Assembly (NCBI RefSeq): GCF_039523755.1
Contig: NZ_BAAAFX010000006.1
Coordinates: 310,001-374,000 of the forward strand
DNA from: Tatumella terrea
Lineage (GTDB): Bacteria > Pseudomonadota > Gammaproteobacteria > Enterobacterales > Enterobacteriaceae
Reading direction: 5' to 3'
DNA: 64,000 bases
The notes under the pieces were generated by a model. That model was not told the DNA's origin and did no database searches. It saw only the letters and a list, made by a program, of their open reading frames with translations. This document shows positions 34,794-43,213 of the stretch, in pieces; the first letter of the stretch is position 1; each line of letters opens with the position of its first letter. Position numbers and translations under genes: made by a program.

Positions 34794-35893
34794 GCCGTTG
34801 TGTCTCCGCTTAACGGATAAATGACCGAGGCCCGGCAGCCCTGACGATCTGTCCGGTTAGTCAGGGTAAAACGGGCATGATGCAGCTGGCAGATACGGCT
34901 GACAATACTCAGACCCAGGCCACTGCCTCCGAAGCGGCTATCCATTCGCACAAATGCCCGGCTCAGTTCACTGGCCCGGGTTTCATCAATACCTGGCCCT
35001 TCATCTTCCACCGCCAGCTCAACCCCCGGTTTTCCTTCTTCTGTGACAGCAGGCTGCAGACTGATGCTCAGGGTACTGTGTTCCGGACTGTAACGATGGG
35101 CATTTTCGGTCAGGTTGCGCACAATCAATTGCAGTAGCGTCGGGTCGCCCTGCACGCTGAAATCACGGTCCCCGTCCGGCAGGATCAGTTGCTGGTGGCG
35201 TAATTTAATCATGGTCAGCAGACTGTCCCGTAACGGAAAAATTACGGATTTACGCAGTAACACCGGCTGGTCATGGCCTTCCGTCAGGGACTGACTGATC
35301 CGCGCCAGTTGCAATAACTGCGACACGCTACTGGTCATCTGATCCAGCCTCAGGATCAGCGAAGACATATCCAGTTTGTGCTGGCGGGCCATCAGTTCCA
35401 GATGGAGACGTAGCCCCGCTAATGGCGTGCGTAGCTCATGGGCCACGTCAGCGGTGAATAACCGTTCCCGGTTCAGGGTATCGGTCAGACGGGCGACCAT
35501 ATCATTAATCGCATGGGTGACGGCGTCAATTTCGGTGATCCTGCTGTGGAATTCCAGCGGCCCGGCAGAAGACCCGGAGCGTTTCTCCAGTTGCAGACAG
35601 AGATCAGACAGGGGCTGAGTGATCCGTCGCACCGCCTGCCAGCAGAGCACCAGTGCCAGACTGATCATCACAACACTGGGGATCGCCAGGCTGGCCAGTG
35701 CTTCATGGATCTCTTTGTCCACATGCCATTGCTCATTCTGGTGGCTCAGTACACCTTTCACCAGTAAATCTATCTGCTCTTTGCTTTCATGCCATAGCCA
35801 CAGCACGCTGATGGCCTGACAAAACAACAATATCGAGCCTACGGTGATCAGCAGCCGGCGACGTAACGTGGTCGTTTTAGGCGATATGTTCAG
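34790..35893 (-). CDS. pmrB: Sensor histidine kinase PmrB/BasS, probable CTG start
   Basis: Membrane sensor for Fe3+, acid or antimicrobial peptides that phosphorylates PmrA. From the CTG at 35893 it is 367 residues (E. coli BasS 363): a basic start TTTLRRRLL, TM1, a short periplasmic loop beginning LWHESKEQ, TM2, HAMP, HisKA with LFTADVAHELRTP (His about 152) and HATPase with NAHRYSP, DEGPGI and GGSGLGLSIV. From the first ordinary start (TTG 35830) TM1 would be cut. The upstream frame has no ATG, GTG or TTG; CTG has AGGAG seven bases before it and overlaps the pmrA stop by 17 bp. Confidence 0.88.
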   Translation of the reverse strand: MNISPKTTTLRRRLLITVGSILLFCQAISVLWLWHESKEQIDLLVKGVLSHQNEQWHVDKEIHEALASLAIPSVVMISLALVLCWQAVRRITQPLSDLCLQLEKRSGSSAGPLEFHSRITEIDAVTHAINDMVARLTDTLNRERLFTADVAHELRTPLAGLRLHLELMARQHKLDMSSLILRLDQMTSSVSQLLQLARISQSLTEGHDQPVLLRKSVIFPLRDSLLTMIKLRHQQLILPDGDRDFSVQGDPTLLQLIVRNLTENAHRYSPEHSTLSISLQPAVTEEGKPGVELAVEDEGPGIDETRASELSRAFVRMDSRFGGSGLGLSIVSRICQLHHARFTLTNRTDRQGCRASVIYPLSGDTTA

Positions 35894-36575
35894 GGTGCGG
35901 CTCCTCAGGACGGTTTTTATTCTTCATCAGGACATAGCCAAATCCACGCAGAGTCCGGATCGATGACCGGCCGATTTTCTTGCGCAGATTATGGATATGC
36001 ACCTCCAGGGTGTTAGTGGCAGGCTCGCTGTCCCAGTTATAGATATCGTTATACAGGACTTCACGATGCACCGGCATGCCAGCCTTCATCATCAACCGGG
36101 ACAGTAACGCGTACTCCTTCGGGGTCAGCTCCAGACGTTCGCCCTCACGGAACACCTGACGATAGGTGACATCCAGCACCAGATCATTCACGATCAGACG
36201 ATTATCGCTCTGATTATTATGCCGGCGGATCAACGCACGGATACGTGCCGTCAGTTCCTCCAGCGCAAAAGGTTTAATCAGGTAGTCATCGGCACCGCTG
36301 TCAAGTCCGGAGATCCTGTCACTCAGCGTGTCGCGGGCAGTAAGCACCAGCACCGGTAATGCCATTTTTTCGCGTCTCAGGCGTAACAACAGTTGTAAGC
36401 CGTCTTCATCCGGTAAGCCAAGATCGAGGATCATCAGGCTGTATTGCGACGTTTTCAGGCTGTGTTCCGCACTCCGGGCGCTGCTGACACCATCACAGGT
36501 ATAGCCTTCCTGTTGCATGGCCTGCATCAGTCCCTCAAGCAGCAGGGTATCGTCTTCGACAATCAGTATTTTCAT
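35877..36575 (-). CDS. pmrA: Response regulator PmrA/BasR
   Basis: A 232-residue OmpR/PhoB-type regulator. The receiver has the acidic pair EDD (7-9), the phospho-acceptor Asp51 (MILDLGLPDEDG) and Lys of YLIKPF. The C-terminal winged helix shows LTPKEYALLSRLM, NTLEVHIHNLRKKIG and RGFGYVL. ATG 36575 begins the canonical MKILIVEDD, so the upstream Met is not used. Directly upstream of pmrB, with which it forms the operon. One PmrA-type box lies 540 bp upstream. Confidence 0.94.
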   Translation of the reverse strand: MKILIVEDDTLLLEGLMQAMQQEGYTCDGVSSARSAEHSLKTSQYSLMILDLGLPDEDGLQLLLRLRREKMALPVLVLTARDTLSDRISGLDSGADDYLIKPFALEELTARIRALIRRHNNQSDNRLIVNDLVLDVTYRQVFREGERLELTPKEYALLSRLMMKAGMPVHREVLYNDIYNWDSEPATNTLEVHIHNLRKKIGRSSIRTLRGFGYVLMKNKNRPEEPHPEHIA

Positions 36576-37212
36576 CCGTGGCTCCGGCAGAAGGCCGCCC
36601 GGCACGGCCAGTGTGGAGGGGATCTCCTGTCAAACCGACCGGACAGTGTCCCTGGCGGGCGCTTCTGCATATCTGTGTTGTTAATAACCCTTTTACTGAA
36701 GGGTTTACTGATACGCTGACCCCGTCACCCCCTGTAAATGCGGTGATATCAGCAGATCGCTTGTCATTCGGGACGAGGGGCGCTCGGCGTCTCCGGGGCC
36801 CCGTATTCATCCGGCCATTGACGCTGACCGGTCAGCAATGCTGTTATGGATCTTTCCGTCCGTGGATGGTCAGCCTGCGACGATGCCTGGCGGTCAGCAG
36901 AGGGCTGTGTTACCGCCGCAGGGCAGAATCCGGCCCCCGGGCCTGATATCGCAGGTTCAGCCGCTGCAAACCCGGCGTCGCAGGAGAAGGCGCGGAGAGT
37001 TCCGCCGGTAAGAGGCCGGGCAGGTATCTGTCAGCATAAATAATGTCGCTGTCAGTGCCGCGCCCGCGGGCTTACCGGCCACGACCCCGAACAACGCGGC
37101 TATTGTGCGGGGGAAGTATTAAGGAAACCTTAAGCTGATGTTACTTAGTCATCAGTGATGGCCGACAGTTCACTGCCGCTAGCCGCAGTTTGCCGTCAAC
37201 AGAGGAGTGAAG
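36576..37212. other. Long gap between divergent pmrA and vsr
   Basis: About 640 bp, GC-rich in the middle and without a convincing gene. It contains GGGTT/AACCC dyads near 36685 and a PmrA-type box at 37118-37134. A tiny arginine-rich minus-strand frame around 36950-37040 was seen but has no ribosome site. Confidence 0.5.
37118..37134 (-). promoter_or_regulatory. Second PmrA-type box between pmrA and vsr
   Basis: The minus strand reads CTTAAG-N5-CTTAAT, an exact match to YTTAAK-N5-YTTAAK. Because CTTAAG is palindromic, the plus strand is a near match too. Read leftward, a CAATAG -10-like element follows after 12 bp, the same spacing as at the 34.6-kb box, but the pmrA start is 543 bp away. 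Read rightward the vsr start is 78 bp away. Confidence 0.5.
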
Positions 37213-37704
37213 ATGGCCGATGTCCATAACCGTGAGACCCGCAGCAAAAACATGCGGGCTATTCGACACTGTAATACCGGTATCGAACAGCGTTTACAGC
37301 AGTTACTGACAGAACTGGGGCTGGAAGCGCGGCTGCAAGCCCGGGATCTGCCGGGCCGGCCTGATTTTGTGCTGGACAGGGCGCGGAAGGTAATTTTCAC
37401 CCACGGGTGTTTCTGGCATCAGCATCATTGCCACTTGTTTAAACCCCCGGCAACCCGCACGGATTTCTGGCTGGCGAAAATCGGCCGCAATCTGCAACGG
37501 GATAAAGAAAATCTGCTGGCGCTGCAGCAGCAGGGCTGGAAGGTACTGATCATCTGGGAATGTGCCCTTAAAGGCAAAACGCAATTGCCGGCGACCGCAC
37601 TGGCGGAGCGACTGGAAGAGTGGATCTGTGCCGGTGAGTCTTCGGCAGAAATTGATCAGTTCGGGATCCGATGGCTGGAGATTGCGGAAAATCCGGCGAC
37701 CTAG
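37213..37704 (+). CDS. vsr: Very short patch repair endonuclease Vsr
   Basis: A 163-residue endonuclease that nicks 5' of T in T:G mismatches arising from deamination of 5-methylcytosine in Dcm sites. Catalytic Asp51 (PGRPDFVL) and the zinc/catalytic block THGCFWHQHHCHLF at 63-76 (His64, Phe67, Trp68, His69) match E. coli Vsr even in numbering; NLQRDKEN and LIIWECALKG follow. ATG 37213 is six bases after AGGAG. No dcm methyltransferase gene lies next to it, unlike E. coli where dcm and vsr overlap. Confidence 0.94.
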   Translation: MADVHNRETRSKNMRAIRHCNTGIEQRLQQLLTELGLEARLQARDLPGRPDFVLDRARKVIFTHGCFWHQHHCHLFKPPATRTDFWLAKIGRNLQRDKENLLALQQQGWKVLIIWECALKGKTQLPATALAERLEEWICAGESSAEIDQFGIRWLEIAENPAT

Positions 37705-37723
37705 CCGCCGGACTTGTGGGAGA

Positions 37724-39193
37724 CTACGATTTTTTCTGAGCCGCCGCCACACTGCTGGCAATACGGTCACCGATACTCTGATCGATCTTCCGCCAGTAGT
37801 CGAACACCCGGGACAGTACCGGCTCACGGACGCCATTCAGCAGGTGACCGGTGACATTATTGACCAGACGGTCACGGGCCGCATCATCCATGACCCGGGT
37901 GACCAGCGCATTGGCCTGTCCGAAATCATCATCTTCAGCGTGTAATGAATAAGGCTGACGCACCAGTGCGCCCTGGGTTTCCCAGGAGGAGTCGGTGGGG
38001 TAACGTTCGCCGTCAGCGACCGATCCGCCTTTCGAATTCGGGGCATACACCGGGTCGCTGACCGGATTGATACGCATTGCACCATCTTTACTGTAGCTGT
38101 TAACCGGCGATTGCGGGGCATTGACCGGAATTTGCTTATAATTCACCCCCAGGCGCGCACGGTGGGCATCCGCGTAGGCGAACACCCGGCCCAGCAACAT
38201 TTTATCCGGACTCAGACCGATACCCGGTACCAGGTTATTCGGCTCAAACGCGGCCTGTTCGATTTGCGCGTGGTTATCGGTCGGGTTCTTGTTCAGGGTG
38301 AGTTTACCCACTTTAATCAGCGGGTAGTCGCTGTGTGGCCAGACCTTCGTCAGGTCGAACGGATTGAAACGGTAGTTTTCCGCATCTGCGAACGGCATTA
38401 TCTGCATATACAGCGTCCATTGCGGAAATTCACCGTTATCAATGGCGTTGTACAGATCCCGGACGTGGAAATCACCGTCAGCCCCGGCCTGTTTATCCGC
38501 CTCGTCCTGAGTCAGGCATTCCACGCCCTGATCGGTTTTGAAGTGATATTTTACCCAGAATTTCTCACCTTCAGCGTTGACCCACATATAGGTATGGCTG
38601 GAGTAGCCGTTCATGTGGCGCCAGCTTTTCGGGATCCCGCGGTCACCCATCAGCCAGGCGACCTGATGCGCCGATTCCGGGGACAGCGTCCAGAAATCCC
38701 ACTGCATATCGTTATCACGCAGGTTGTTGTCCGCACGGCGTTTCTGGGAGCGGATGAAATGCTGGAATTTCATCGGGTCACGGATGAAGAACACCGGCGT
38801 GTTGTTGCCCACCAGATCATAGTTTCCTTCGGTGGTATAAAACTTCATGGCAAAGCCGCGCGGGTCACGCCAGGTGTCCGGACTGCCGCGTTCGCCCGCG
38901 ACGGTGGAGAAGCGCATCAGGACGTCGGTTTTTACCCCTGGCTGAAACAGGGCGGCACGGGTGTAACGGCTGACATCTTCGGTCACTTCAAAATGACCAA
39001 AGGCACCGCTCCCTTTAGCATGTGGTTGCCGTTCAGGGATACGTTCGCGGTTAAAGTTCGCCATCTGTTCGATGAGATAGTGATCATGGAGAACCAGCGG
39101 GCCATCGGGGCCGACAGACAACGAGTGTTCGTTACTGGCTACCGGTACGCCCCCATCGGTGGTGGTTATTTTTGGTTTATTATCATTGCTCAT
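37724..39193 (-). CDS. katA: Monofunctional heme catalase (clade 3 type)
   Basis: A 489-residue small-subunit catalase. Catalytic His58 lies in RIPERQPHAKGSGAFG; DIVGNNTPVFF-like NYDLVGNNTPVFFIRDP holds the active-site Asn, and RVFAYADAHRARLG contains the proximal tyrosine ligand of the heme. The NADPH-binding residues of this clade are broadly present. ATG 39193 has AAGGAGAAAGGC upstream. Single gene, convergent with vsr. Likely cytosolic peroxide defence, useful with PQQ/quinone oxidases that generate peroxide indirectly (inference). Confidence 0.95.
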   Translation of the reverse strand: MSNDNKPKITTTDGGVPVASNEHSLSVGPDGPLVLHDHYLIEQMANFNRERIPERQPHAKGSGAFGHFEVTEDVSRYTRAALFQPGVKTDVLMRFSTVAGERGSPDTWRDPRGFAMKFYTTEGNYDLVGNNTPVFFIRDPMKFQHFIRSQKRRADNNLRDNDMQWDFWTLSPESAHQVAWLMGDRGIPKSWRHMNGYSSHTYMWVNAEGEKFWVKYHFKTDQGVECLTQDEADKQAGADGDFHVRDLYNAIDNGEFPQWTLYMQIMPFADAENYRFNPFDLTKVWPHSDYPLIKVGKLTLNKNPTDNHAQIEQAAFEPNNLVPGIGLSPDKMLLGRVFAYADAHRARLGVNYKQIPVNAPQSPVNSYSKDGAMRINPVSDPVYAPNSKGGSVADGERYPTDSSWETQGALVRQPYSLHAEDDDFGQANALVTRVMDDAARDRLVNNVTGHLLNGVREPVLSRVFDYWRKIDQSIGDRIASSVAAAQKKS

Positions 39194-39421
39194 GCCTTTC
39201 TCCTTGATAAATACTGGGTTTAATTCCGCACCCGATAAAGCATAGCTGATAATTATCATTACGCCGGGAGAATCCCTTCCTGCAGAAAAATGCCGTGCCC
39301 GCAGGGGATTCTCGGGAGGGCGGAGGTCTTATGACCGCTGTTCATCACATTGGCTTGCCCGCAGGAATCAGTTATGCTGGCGGCCTAATAATAACGCTAC
39401 TCATTTTTCCGGAGCACACTT

Positions 39422-40669
39422 ATGGACTCTTCTTCCGGGGAGCCTTCATCGCGCATTTTTCATCACACGGGGTTTCGAGCCTATGTGACGGCACAGACCT
39501 GTTCCTCACTCAGTTTTCAGATAATCTCACTCGCCGTCAGCTGGCAGCTGTATTCGATGACGCACAGTGCATTTATGCTGGGCATGATAGGGCTGATGCA
39601 ATTCGTCCCTTCGGTGCTGCTGGCCTTACCGGCCGGTCATCTCGCCGATCAGTACAACCGAAAGTCGCTGATCCTCGGGGGGCAAAGTGTCGAGTTCCTG
39701 GCGGCTATCGGTCTGATCCTGATGTCATTTCTGATGCCCGGCAGTGCCGTGCTGCTGCTGTCGCTGGTATTTATCTTTTCGCTGGCCCGGGCGTTTGAAG
39801 GCCCGTCGATGACCTCGCTGTTACCGGCTCTGTTACCCGCCAGTGTGCTGTCAAAAGGCATGGCAACCAACCAGGTGTTTCGCGAGGCGATGGTGATTGC
39901 CGGGCCGATGGCCGGAGGGCTGTTATACGTGGTTTCCCCGGCGCTGGCCTATGGCACGGCGGCGGTCTGTTATCTGATTTCGTTACTGGTCATGATGCGG
40001 CTGAAATACCAGCATGAACCGCTCAAACCGTTACCGATGACCCTTCGTAACCTGTTCGCCGGGCTGGATTTTATCGTTAAACGTAAAGATGTTCTCGGGG
40101 TAATATCGCTGGATTTATTCGCGGTACTGCTGGGGGGAGTTACCGCATTGCTGCCGGTATTTGCCCATGACGTTCTGCACACCGGGGCCTGGGGACTGGG
40201 CGCGCTGCGTGCGGCACCCTCCGTCGGTGCGCTGGTGACCGGGATCTGGGTCAGCCGCAACAGCTTTCACCGGCATACTGGTCTGATAATGTTTGGCTGT
40301 GTCGCCGGTTTTGGGGTGGCTACCGTGGTCTTCGCGTTATCCCATAATGTGGTTCTGTCGCTGCTGGCACTGGTTGCGCTGGGCGGCTTTGATATGGTCA
40401 GCATGGTGATCCGCGGCGCAATGGTCCAGCTGGATACCCCGGACGCCATGCGCGGACGGGTGAATGCGGTGAATTCCATCTTTATTAACACGTCGAATCA
40501 GCTGGGTGAATTTGAGACCGGCGTACTGGCCAGTGCCATCGGGGCCGTATCGGCGTCGGTGATCGGTGGAGTGGGAACACTGGTGGTGGTTGGGCTATGG
40601 ATGGTGATGTTCCCGCAGCTACGCCGTCGTCAGCAACTTTCACACAGTGAAATGACAGAGAATGTCTGA
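39422..40669 (+). CDS. MFS exporter of the EntS-like (MFS_3) group
   Basis: A 415-residue, 12-helix major facilitator. The loop 2-3 signature LPAGHLADQYNRKSLILGGQ (about 69-88) and the MFS_3 blocks ARAFEGPSMTSLLPALLP and RAAPSVGALVTG match EntS-like efflux proteins. EntS exports enterobactin; here there are no siderophore-synthesis genes adjacent and the substrate remains open. Start ATG 39422 follows GGAGCACACTT. Followed 58 bp later by a flavin-reductase-like gene. Confidence 0.86.
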   Translation: MDSSSGEPSSRIFHHTGFRAYVTAQTCSSLSFQIISLAVSWQLYSMTHSAFMLGMIGLMQFVPSVLLALPAGHLADQYNRKSLILGGQSVEFLAAIGLILMSFLMPGSAVLLLSLVFIFSLARAFEGPSMTSLLPALLPASVLSKGMATNQVFREAMVIAGPMAGGLLYVVSPALAYGTAAVCYLISLLVMMRLKYQHEPLKPLPMTLRNLFAGLDFIVKRKDVLGVISLDLFAVLLGGVTALLPVFAHDVLHTGAWGLGALRAAPSVGALVTGIWVSRNSFHRHTGLIMFGCVAGFGVATVVFALSHNVVLSLLALVALGGFDMVSMVIRGAMVQLDTPDAMRGRVNAVNSIFINTSNQLGEFETGVLASAIGAVSASVIGGVGTLVVVGLWMVMFPQLRRRQQLSHSEMTENV

Positions 40670-40727
40670 ACCTATGCCGGGTGCTGTAGGCCCGGTATTC
40701 TATTGTACCGGCTAATCAGGAGGGCCT

Positions 40728-41354
40728 GTGACAAAAGAACATTATACATACCAGCCCCGTCAGGGGCACTGTCTGCCACATGATCCCTTAAATGCGATTA
40801 TCGGCCCGCGGCCAATCGGCTGGATAAGTTCCCATGACGGGCAGGGAAATCATAACCTTGCCCCGTACAGCTTTTTTAACTGTTTCAATTATTCGCCACC
40901 GGTGATTGGCTTTGCCAGCAGCGGCTGGAAAGACAGTGTGGCCAATATCACCCGTACCGGAGAATTTGTCTGGAACCTGGTGACACGGCCGTTGGCGGAA
41001 GCGATGAATGCCAGTTCGGCCGCACTGGCGCCGGAGGGTGATGAATTTACCTATGCCGGACTAAAAACACTGCCTTCTGTCGAGGTTGCGGCCTGCCGTG
41101 TCGCGGAGAGCCCGGTCCATTTCGAATGCCGTCTCACGCAATGTCTGCGGCTGCAGGATGCGGACGGTCGTGAACTGGACAGCTGGCTGGTGCTCGGTGA
41201 AGTGGTGCGTATTCATATCGATCCCCGTTTACTGACCGATGGTGTCTATCAGACCAGTCAGGCACAGCCGGTGTTGCGTGCCGGCGGACCTTCAGCCTAT
41301 TACGGGATCAGCGACGAACAGCGGTTTGATCTGTTCCGGCCACAAGTCCCGTGA
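40728..41354 (+). CDS. Flavin reductase-like FMN-binding protein
   Basis: A 208-residue split-barrel flavin-binding protein. Family features are IIGPRPIGWISSHDGQGNHNLAPYSFFN near residues 24-51, then SGWKDSVANITRTGEFVWN. The GTG start is preceded by AGGAGGG. Such proteins bind FMN and reduce flavins or act with monooxygenases; a specific partner is not visible. May be co-transcribed with the MFS gene upstream. Confidence 0.85.
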   Translation: MTKEHYTYQPRQGHCLPHDPLNAIIGPRPIGWISSHDGQGNHNLAPYSFFNCFNYSPPVIGFASSGWKDSVANITRTGEFVWNLVTRPLAEAMNASSAALAPEGDEFTYAGLKTLPSVEVAACRVAESPVHFECRLTQCLRLQDADGRELDSWLVLGEVVRIHIDPRLLTDGVYQTSQAQPVLRAGGPSAYYGISDEQRFDLFRPQVP

Positions 41355-41507
41355 GCCGCGTGACCATCCCCTGAGCGCTGCGTCACCGGCGGTGAATTGG
41401 AATTTCCGCCGGTTTGACGCTATACCTGTAGACTCAGGCGCGCATTGAGTCGTGGAGAATGCTTTCTGCATGGCTGAGTGCATCATTCACTGGAGTCAGG
41501 AGAATGC

Positions 41508-42872
41508 ATGCAACATCAACCGCAAGGGGCGACAGGTGCCCTGCATCCGTTAATTCGAAAACTCATGCATACCGCAGGTGTTCGCAGAGAAGAAGTCTCG
41601 CTGCTGCTCTGGAGTATGCTGTATATTTTCTGTGTATTATCGGCATACTATGTGATCCGTCCGATACGCGATACGCTGGGTATTGACGGGGGAGTGAATA
41701 ATCTGCAATGGTTGTTCGCCGCCACCCTGGTTGTCATGATCCTGCTGACCCTGCCATTCTCGGCGTTATCTTCCAGGCTTCCCCGACGGCGTTTTATTCC
41801 CTGGGTCTACCGGTTTTTTATCGTCCACCTGCTTATTTTTGCCGCACTGATGATTTATCTGCCCCGCGGCGATCATCGCTGGCTGGGACGGGTATTTTTT
41901 GTCTGGGTCTCTGTCTTTAATCTCTATGTGGTGTCGGTCTTCTGGTCGCTGGTGGCCGATATCTTTACCCGTGAACGTGCCAGCCGGTTATTTTCGCTGA
42001 TGGCTGCGGGGGCCACCCTGGGGGCGGTGATAGGTTCGTTGCTGACCACCACGCTGGTCCGCTGGCTGAATATGAGCGGACTTTTTCTGCTCTCAGCCGT
42101 GTTGCTTGAAGTCGCGGTCTTCTGTGTCCGTCAGTTGAATACGCAGGTGCGGAAAAATCCCCTGTCTGACACAGAAGATCCCGATAGGGCAGCGGCTCAG
42201 GCGGATGACGGCCCGGTGAAGGGCGGTATTTTCGACGGCATATCGGCCATTGCCCGCTCCGGTTATCTGCTGAACATTTGTCTGTATATGTTGCTTTTTT
42301 CTATTACCTCCACCTTTGTCTATTTCCGTCAGGCGGATCTGGTGCATCAGATCTTCAAAAGTGATGAGAGCCGCACCACCTTTTTTGCCGCCAGTGATCT
42401 GTCGGTCAATATTCTGACACTGGTCAGCCAGTTACTGATCACCGGCCGCCTGCTCAGTCGCTACGGGACCCGGCGGGTCCTGGCGATCCTGCCGCTGGTC
42501 ACGCTGGCCGGATTCCTGATGCTGAGTGTCTGGCCGACGCTGGCGGGCCTGTTTATTTTCGCTGTACTGCGTCGGGCAGGGAACTTTGCCTTTGCACGCC
42601 CGGCCCGGGAAGTCCTGTTTACCGTGCTTTCGCGGGAAAAAAAGTATAAGGCGAAAAATGTCACTGACACCGTCGTCTACCGCGCCGGCGATCAGGCCGG
42701 CGCCTGGAGCTGGACGGCAATGAATGCGGTAGGTCTGAGCGGCAGCCTGATCGCCTGGCTGGCGATCCCGCTTTCTTTATTGTGGCTTATCAACAGCCTG
42801 TGGCTGGGGAAAAAACAGAAACTACTGGAAAATAATCAACAACCGGGACGACCCCCGGTATCAGGAGGGTAA
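41508..42872 (+). CDS. NTP/NDP exchange transporter-like membrane protein
   Basis: A 454-residue membrane protein with 12 helices, resembling the bacterial MFS/ATP:ADP-translocase-like group (VLSAYYVIRPIRDTLGI at the start, ADIFTRERASRLFSLMAAGATLGAVIGS, FARPAREVLFTVLSREKKYKAKNVTDTVVYRAGDQ). The last motif is typical of this group. ATG 41508 has AGGAG five bases upstream. Its 3' end lies inside a 136-bp direct repeat; in the downstream copy a C-to-T difference ends the frame at NNQQPG, so the present six extra C-terminal residues may be recent. Ancestrally it probably ended just before the aldo/keto reductase gene. Confidence 0.8.
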   Translation: MQHQPQGATGALHPLIRKLMHTAGVRREEVSLLLWSMLYIFCVLSAYYVIRPIRDTLGIDGGVNNLQWLFAATLVVMILLTLPFSALSSRLPRRRFIPWVYRFFIVHLLIFAALMIYLPRGDHRWLGRVFFVWVSVFNLYVVSVFWSLVADIFTRERASRLFSLMAAGATLGAVIGSLLTTTLVRWLNMSGLFLLSAVLLEVAVFCVRQLNTQVRKNPLSDTEDPDRAAAQADDGPVKGGIFDGISAIARSGYLLNICLYMLLFSITSTFVYFRQADLVHQIFKSDESRTTFFAASDLSVNILTLVSQLLITGRLLSRYGTRRVLAILPLVTLAGFLMLSVWPTLAGLFIFAVLRRAGNFAFARPAREVLFTVLSREKKYKAKNVTDTVVYRAGDQAGAWSWTAMNAVGLSGSLIAWLAIPLSLLWLINSLWLGKKQKLLENNQQPGRPPVSGG

Positions 42873-42925
42873 TCATGCATACAGTGGCGCTGAATGGTCA
42901 GCAGCTTCCTGCCGTCGGCATGGGA
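42790..42925 (+). repeat. Left 136-bp direct repeat of the 43-kb islet
   Basis: 134 of 136 bases are identical to 44429-44564 (offset 1639). It covers the transporter 3' end, the AGGAGGG ribosome site and the first 17 codons of the aldo/keto reductase. Confidence 0.97.
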
Positions 42926-42928
42926 TAA
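42875..42928 (+). pseudogene. 17-codon stub of the aldo/keto reductase
   Basis: The left repeat copy carries the reductase ribosome site and ATG and reads MHTVALNGQQLPAVGMG before an immediate TAA created at the islet junction. It is a truncated duplicate of the start of the gene at 44514. Confidence 0.9.
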
Positions 42929-43213
42929 CCTTTTGTCAAGGGTCATCCTGAGCCGTCGCCTCCATACAACAGGAGAATGCAACAAGCGTAGCCAGTTTCT
43001 TTTTTTCGGGTAAGCGCTGTTGTTTTGGCCGTTGAGGCACGACGTGGCAGGGCTGCAATGCGGGTATCCGAAACTGGCGTCATTGCTGGTAATGTCACGC
43101 CCGGGTTACGTATTGTCGTTTCTCTGCACGCCCCGGAGCTGAAAGAAAAGACGTTATCAACCCCATTCTTTCTATAAAACAGGCATCCCCGTGGAAATAA
43201 AAGGAATAAGTTA

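Noticed and set aside
36535..36810. 91-codon minus-strand frame overlapping pmrA start
   Set aside because: Shadow of pmrA and its leader; no family resemblance.
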